In this document: in pieces, positions 5,744-9,576 of the stretch | Layout: each line of letters begins with the position of its first letter | Position numbering within the stretch: the first letter of the stretch is position 1 | Assembly (NCBI GenBank): GCA_951800555.1 | Contig: CATOJU010000026.1 | Location: forward strand, 1-9,576 | From: an uncultured Rickettsiales bacterium | GTDB lineage: Bacteria; Pseudomonadota; Alphaproteobacteria; Rickettsiales; UBA1997 | Reading direction: 5' to 3' | DNA length: 9,576 bases | Notes under the pieces: model-generated | Told to the model about the DNA's origin: nothing | What the model saw: only the letters and a program-made list of their open reading frames with translations | Databases searched by the model: none | Made by a program: the position numbers and the translations under genes

Positions 5744-7012
5744 ATGGAAATTAAAAAAGTAAATGTAATTAATAAAGAATTGAATTCAGTAATAGAAATA
5801 CCAGGTTCAAAAAGTTATACAAATAGAGCTTTAATTATAGCTAGTTTAGCAAATGGTAAAAGTATATTAAAAAATCCTTTATATAGTGATGATACGAAAT
5901 ATATGATGGAATCATTAGAAAAATTAGGTGTTAAATTTGAAAAAAATGAAAAGAATTTAATTGTATATGGAACAGGTGGAAAATTTAATATTATTGATAA
6001 TACAGAATTATTTTGTGGAATTGCGGGTACTACTAGTAGATTTTTAACTGGCTTATCTGTTTTATTTAAAAATAATGTTATAATTAATGGCGAAGGAAAA
6101 ATTCTTGAAAGACCTATTAGCGAATTAGTAGATGGCCTTAAACAAATTGGTGTAAAAATTGAATATTTAGGAAAAGAAGGATCATTACCTTTAAAAGTTA
6201 ATGGAAAAAATGTTAATGGAAATGAAATTTCTATAAGTGGTAAAATTTCAAGTCAATATTTTACTGCCCTTATGATGGTAGCTCCATTACTAGAAAATGG
6301 ATTAAAAATAAAAGTTTTAGATGAACAAATTTCAAAATCCTATATTGATATAACTTGTGATATTATGAAAGCTTTCGGTGTAAATGTTATAAACAATGAT
6401 TATAAAGAATATATTATAGAAAAATCAGAATATAAAGCTACAGATTATACAGTAGAAGGAGATTGGTCATCCGCATCGTATTTTATGTGTATTGGCGCTT
6501 TGCATAAAGGAGTTATTGAAATAAAAAACCTAAATAAAAATTCAGTACAGGGAGATAGGGGCTTTGCTGATTTAATTGAAAAAGTTGGAGCAAAAGTTGA
6601 ATATAAAAATAATTCTGTAATAGTTAGAGGAAACTGTAAAATTAAACCTATTACTATAGATATGGAATCTATGCCTGATACTGCAATGTCTTTAGCTGTT
6701 TTATTATCATTTGCGAAAGGAGAAAGTAAAATTACAGGACTTTCAACTTTAAAAAATAAAGAAACAGATAGATTATTGGCTTTGTATAATGAATTGAAAA
6801 AACTATCAATAGATAGTGAAATTGGAGATGATTATATAATAGTAAAAGATGGAAAACATAAAGTTATAGGGAATATTAAAACTTATAATGATCATAGAAT
6901 TGCTATGTCTTTTGCTATTGCTGGGACAGTAATTAATGGGATCAATATTGAAGAGCCAACGGTTGTAGGAAAATCTTTTCCGGAGTTCTGGGATTGTTTG
7001 GAAAATTTGTAA
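5744..7012 (+). CDS. aroA: 3-phosphoshikimate 1-carboxyvinyltransferase (EPSP synthase)
   Basis: This enzyme transfers the enolpyruvyl group of PEP to shikimate 3-phosphate, the sixth shikimate-pathway step and the target of glyphosate. The 422-residue protein has family-typical length and motifs: PGSKSYTNRA (20-29; Lys23, Ser24 and Arg28 bind substrate), GIAGTTSRFLTG (92-103), SSQYFTAL (169-176), MPDTAMS with Asp312, NKETDR with Glu340, and NDHRIAMSFA (382-391). The glycine loop reads IAGTTSR rather than the NAGTAMR of E. coli, which may bear on glyphosate sensitivity, though this was not tested. The start is set by AGGA (5734-5737), part of the aroB stop. It is the last gene of the operon; a 274-base spacer follows. 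Confidence 0.95.
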   Translation: MEIKKVNVINKELNSVIEIPGSKSYTNRALIIASLANGKSILKNPLYSDDTKYMMESLEKLGVKFEKNEKNLIVYGTGGKFNIIDNTELFCGIAGTTSRFLTGLSVLFKNNVIINGEGKILERPISELVDGLKQIGVKIEYLGKEGSLPLKVNGKNVNGNEISISGKISSQYFTALMMVAPLLENGLKIKVLDEQISKSYIDITCDIMKAFGVNVINNDYKEYIIEKSEYKATDYTVEGDWSSASYFMCIGALHKGVIEIKNLNKNSVQGDRGFADLIEKVGAKVEYKNNSVIVRGNCKIKPITIDMESMPDTAMSLAVLLSFAKGESKITGLSTLKNKETDRLLALYNELKKLSIDSEIGDDYIIVKDGKHKVIGNIKTYNDHRIAMSFAIAGTVINGINIEEPTVVGKSFPEFWDCLENL

Positions 7013-7227
7013 ATTACTTAAAATGTATAATTTATATGATATAGTTTTATTTTTTTATTATTTTACCTTCATTCCAATAAAATTCTGACAACTTGTGGAT
7101 TACTAATTATAAATAAAAAAATTCCCATCGGTTCATATTTTTATTTTTCCCGTAAAGTATGAAGGAAGATTAAAAAGTTTAAAAACATTATTAACATATT
7201 GGTGAAAGTTATGAAACTATTAATTTA
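7013..7227. other. Non-coding spacer with GC-richer patches
   Basis: No credible open reading frame is present on either strand; the longest stretches lack a start or run under about 25 codons. Most of it is A and T, but three patches stand out as richer in C and G: about 7082-7104, 7122-7134 and 7148-7168. CCTTCAT (7066-7072) and ATGAAGG (7159-7165) are complementary and could close a structure of about 100 bases. This may be a small structured RNA or a decayed gene; I could not match it to a known RNA family. Confidence 0.3.
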
Positions 7228-7256
7228 TTGACTTATTTAAAATAAATATATAATAT
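7228..7256 (+). promoter_or_regulatory. Sigma70-type promoter for tsaD-plsC
   Basis: TTGACT (7228-7233) matches five of six bases of the -35 consensus. TATAAT (7249-7254) is a perfect -10 with a 15-bp spacer; TAATAT (7251-7256) would give the standard 17 bp. Transcription would begin near 7260, leaving a leader of roughly 25 bases before the tsaD ATG. Confidence 0.6.
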
Positions 7257-7286
7257 AAATATTATTATTTTAACTTTAATTATTAA

Positions 7287-8339
7287 ATGAATATTTTAGG
7301 TATAGAAACAAGTTGTGATGAAACTGCAATGGCAATTGTAAATGATAAAAAAGAAATATTATCACATATTGTTTTTTCACAAATTGATATACATAAAGAA
7401 TTTGGCGGAGTAGTTCCAGAAGTAGCTGCCAGAAATCATTTAGATATAATAGATAAAATTTTTTTAAAAACTTTAAAAAATGCAAATTTAACTGCTAAAG
7501 ATATAGATGTTATAGCTGCTACTACTGGTCCGGGGCTTATTGGTGGTTTAATAGTGGGAACAATGTTTGCAAAAACAATTGCTTCAACTTTAAAAAAACC
7601 GTTTATAGCAGTAAATCATTTAGAAGGTCATGCTTTGACTTGTTGTTTTACTGATAATGTAAAATTTCCATTTTTTTTATTTTTACTATCTGGTGGACAT
7701 TGTCAAATTTTGGAAGTAAAAGGAGTAGGGGATTATATAAAACTTGGAGAAACAATGGATGATTCTATTGGAGAAACATTTGATAAAGTGGCAAAATTAT
7801 TGGGTTTAGAGTATCCGGGAGGGCCGAAAATTGAAGAATGGGCTAGAGTAGGTGATTTTAATAGATTCGAATTTGTAAAGCCATTAATAAATCATAAAAA
7901 TAAACAGGATTTTGAAAAAAATAAATTTAATTTTTCTTTTTCGGGTTTAAAAACTGCTGTTAGACTTAAGATAAATGAATTGAGTAATTTAAAAGAGCAA
8001 GATAAAAAAGATATTTGTGCATCATTTCAAAAAACTATTACTGAAATTTTAGCAAATAGATTACAAAATTTAATAAATTATAATAAAGATAATAATAAAA
8101 ATATAAATACAATTGTTATAGCTGGTGGTGTTAGTGCAAATCAATATATAAAAAAATATTTGAATGAAATTTGTAAAAAAAACGGTTATAATTTAATTAC
8201 CCCACCAATAAAGTTATGTACTGACAATGGTGTTATGGTTGCAAATGTTGGTTTAGAGAGATATAAATTAAATTTATTTAGTAATTTATCTGTTGAACCA
8301 ATGGCGCGATGGGAACTTGATGATATGAAAATAATATAA
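7287..8339 (+). CDS. tsaD: tRNA N6-threonylcarbamoyladenosine synthase subunit TsaD
   Basis: With TsaB and TsaE, TsaD transfers threonylcarbamoyl from the adenylate made by TsaC to A37 of tRNAs that read ANN codons. This 350-residue protein is full length and complete. It shows the ASKHA-fold start GIETSCDETAMA (5-16), HLEGH with metal ligands His111 and His115, the nucleotide loop SGGHCQI (135-141), GETFDKVAKLLGL (162-174), YPGGP (176-180), FSFSGLKTAVR (216-226), AGGVSANQ (279-286) and CTDNGVMVA with metal ligand Asp313. No clear Shine-Dalgarno precedes the ATG, but the N-terminus matches the family there. plsC follows after 10 bases and is probably cotranscribed. The gene is near-universal and does not depend on the aro operon. 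Confidence 0.97.
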   Translation: MNILGIETSCDETAMAIVNDKKEILSHIVFSQIDIHKEFGGVVPEVAARNHLDIIDKIFLKTLKNANLTAKDIDVIAATTGPGLIGGLIVGTMFAKTIASTLKKPFIAVNHLEGHALTCCFTDNVKFPFFLFLLSGGHCQILEVKGVGDYIKLGETMDDSIGETFDKVAKLLGLEYPGGPKIEEWARVGDFNRFEFVKPLINHKNKQDFEKNKFNFSFSGLKTAVRLKINELSNLKEQDKKDICASFQKTITEILANRLQNLINYNKDNNKNINTIVIAGGVSANQYIKKYLNEICKKNGYNLITPPIKLCTDNGVMVANVGLERYKLNLFSNLSVEPMARWELDDMKII

Positions 8340-8349
8340 TGAGGTTAAA

Positions 8350-9090
8350 ATGATAATAATATATTTTATTTGTTCTTTAATTTTTTCGATAATATTTTAT
8401 ATAAATACAATATTATTACTTTTTATAACTTGGTTTTGCAATATATTTAGAGTTAAAAAAATATCAAAAAAAATTTCTAAAATTTGGACTAGAACATCAA
8501 TTTTTTTGTTAAAATATATTTGTGGAGTAAAATATAAAGTTGAAGGGATAGAAAATATTCCTAATGATAGAAATTTTATTATAGTATCAAAACATCAATC
8601 AACTTGGGAAACATATTTTTTATATAGTTATTTCAAAGATTGTTTAGCTTGTGTTGTAAAAAAAGAATTATTAAAAATACCTGGTATGGGTACTTCTTTA
8701 AAAAGTGTAGGTTGTATTGCAATAGATAGAAATGGTGGTGCTAATGCTTTAAAAAAAATGTTACTTGATTCAAAATATTATGCCCTTGAAGAAAAACGAA
8801 GTTTATTAATTTTTCCGCAAGGAACAAGAGTTTTACCTGATAGCAAAGTTGAGGATTATCCCTATAAAAGTGGTTTTGTGGCAATAGCTTTGGCGACTAA
8901 ACTTGATTTGTTACCAATTTCTTTAAATTCTGGAATAAGTTGGCCAAAGGGTAGTTTTATTAAAAAACCAGCTACAATAACTGTAAAAATAGATAAAATA
9001 ATAAAATACGACAATTATAGTAAATTAGATAAAGTTGCTATATCTAAAATGGTTGAAAATGTTATAGAAAGTAACCAAAAATTGTTATAA
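8350..9090 (+). CDS. plsC: 1-acyl-sn-glycerol-3-phosphate acyltransferase
   Basis: This inner-membrane enzyme acylates lysophosphatidic acid at position 2 to give phosphatidic acid, the precursor of membrane phospholipids. The 246-residue protein starts with a hydrophobic anchor (about residues 1-30) and then the acyltransferase motifs: KHQSTWE (81-87, an HX4E block with His82 and Glu87), GCIAIDR (121-127), FPQGTR (155-160) and PISLNSG (189-195). HX4E in place of HX4D and FPQGTR in place of FPEGTR are, as far as I recall, usual in alphaproteobacterial PlsC, and support that origin. GAGG (8341-8344) is a good ribosome binding site. It follows tsaD by 10 bases. Confidence 0.93.
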   Translation: MIIIYFICSLIFSIIFYINTILLLFITWFCNIFRVKKISKKISKIWTRTSIFLLKYICGVKYKVEGIENIPNDRNFIIVSKHQSTWETYFLYSYFKDCLACVVKKELLKIPGMGTSLKSVGCIAIDRNGGANALKKMLLDSKYYALEEKRSLLIFPQGTRVLPDSKVEDYPYKSGFVAIALATKLDLLPISLNSGISWPKGSFIKKPATITVKIDKIIKYDNYSKLDKVAISKMVENVIESNQKLL

Positions 9091-9391
9091 TAGATTTTAA
9101 TTGTATTTTTGTGTTTTGTAAACTTTTATCTTTATTTTTATTAATTTTTTATTGTTTTGTTTAATATTAGGTGATTTTAGATTTACTGGTAGTTATCAAT
9201 TTGTTTTTGATTTTTTTCAAAATATTTTTCTTTTTTATAACATAATATAAATAATATCGAAAATTATTTTAATATTGTTTTGTTTTTTATATAATAAATA
9301 AACTTTTTAAGTTATAAATAAATAAAGCTTGAAAATAAAAAATTATATAATACATTAAATTTGTGATTTAATAAAAATTATGGAGAAAAAA
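9091..9391. other. T-rich spacer without a gene
   Basis: About 300 bases with no supported gene on either strand. The left half is strikingly T-rich on the + strand, with many TTTT runs, but holds no GC hairpin, so termination after plsC is not obvious. Near the right end is a perfect TATAAT (9346-9351), a likely -10 for the gene at 9392. No -35 lies at normal spacing; TTGAAA (9329-9334) is only 11 bp away. Confidence 0.4.
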
Positions 9392-9576
9392 ATGAACAAT
9401 ACAAATAATGAAAATAACAATTTATATTCTGAAATGATAAACTATACTAATAGTATTAATAATAATATTATAAAAAAAGCAAAAAATTTTTTAACAACTA
9501 TAGAAAATAACAAAGAAGTAAAAGATGAAAATAAAATAAAGGCGATGGAAAATGTAATTAATTATAAAATATTTGA
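9392..9576 (+). CDS. Unrecognised Asn-rich protein, 5' part only
   Basis: An open frame runs from ATG 9392 to the window end, giving 61 codons with no stop. The start is supported by GGAG (9382-9385) with a 6-base spacer; an in-frame ATG at 9380 overlaps that site and is less likely. The visible N-terminus starts MNNTNNENNN and is rich in Asn, Lys, Glu and Ile. It has no hydrophobic signal or membrane segment; residues from about 20 could form helix or coiled coil. I do not recognise it. The low-complexity start could mark a host-interaction protein, but that is only a guess. Confidence 0.6.
   Translation, partial: MNNTNNENNNLYSEMINYTNSINNNIIKKAKNFLTTIENNKEVKDENKIKAMENVINYKIF

Noticed and set aside
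7023..7088. 21-codon open frame starting at ATG 7023
   Set aside because: It has no ribosome binding site, consists of Phe, Tyr and Ile typical of T-rich random DNA, and has no supporting context.
7122..7150. tRNA or tmRNA T-arm-like GGTTC (7130-7134)
   Set aside because: No matching stem surrounds it and no acceptor stem, anticodon arm or CCA end could be found on either strand.
7276..7485. Reverse-strand open frame of 69 codons
   Set aside because: It overlaps the highly conserved tsaD N-terminus; its Leu/Phe-rich composition is what antisense of AT-rich code gives.
9380..9391. Earlier in-frame ATG for the last gene
   Set aside because: This ATG overlaps the GGAG sequence that serves as ribosome binding site for ATG 9392 and has no site of its own.

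Overview
This is a strongly AT-rich window. Its best-conserved proteins look alphaproteobacterial: the PlsC signatures HQSTWE, FPQGTR and LNSG, and the TsaD C-terminal CTDNGVMVA block. Extreme AT bias, loose intergenic DNA and an ankyrin protein carrying a protease-like domain suggest a host-associated, possibly Rickettsiales- or Holosporales-like bacterium. That placement is an inference from sequence style; no 16S or other marker is present.

Region 1 (1-7012) is an aromatic amino acid operon on the + strand: DAHP synthase (204-1100), prephenate dehydrogenase TyrA (1102-2076), a dehydroquinate synthase fused to chorismate mutase (4530-5735) and EPSP synthase AroA (5744-7012). Together they cover entry into the shikimate pathway (DAHP synthase), step 2 (AroB), step 6 (AroA), and the chorismate to prephenate to 4-hydroxyphenylpyruvate branch towards tyrosine. 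The remaining shikimate genes are not in the window.

The operon is split by a reverse-strand gene (2134-4353) for a 739-residue protein. It has an acidic low-complexity stretch, a CE-clan (Ulp1/YopJ-like) cysteine protease-like core and C-terminal ankyrin repeats, which together look like a secreted effector. The intruding segment is flanked by an exact 104-bp direct repeat made of the tyrA 3' end (1967-2070 and 4412-4515). Copy 2 still has the tight TAG-to-ATG junction with aroB, so the undisturbed order was almost certainly aroG-tyrA-aroB/CM-aroA.

The AroB part of the fusion stops at about residue 310, before the conserved C-terminal lysine segment of dehydroquinate synthases. The chorismate mutase then begins exactly at an ATG with its own AGGAG ribosome binding site. 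This looks like a deletion that joined two formerly separate genes in frame.

Region 2 (7013-7286) is a non-coding stretch ending in a good sigma70-type promoter. Region 3 (7287-9090) is a two-gene unit, tsaD (tRNA t6A synthesis) and plsC (phosphatidic acid synthesis). Region 4 (9091-9576) is a T-rich spacer followed by the first 61 codons of an Asn-rich unrecognised protein that runs off the window.

No tRNA, rRNA, CRISPR array or recognisable transposase or integrase was seen.
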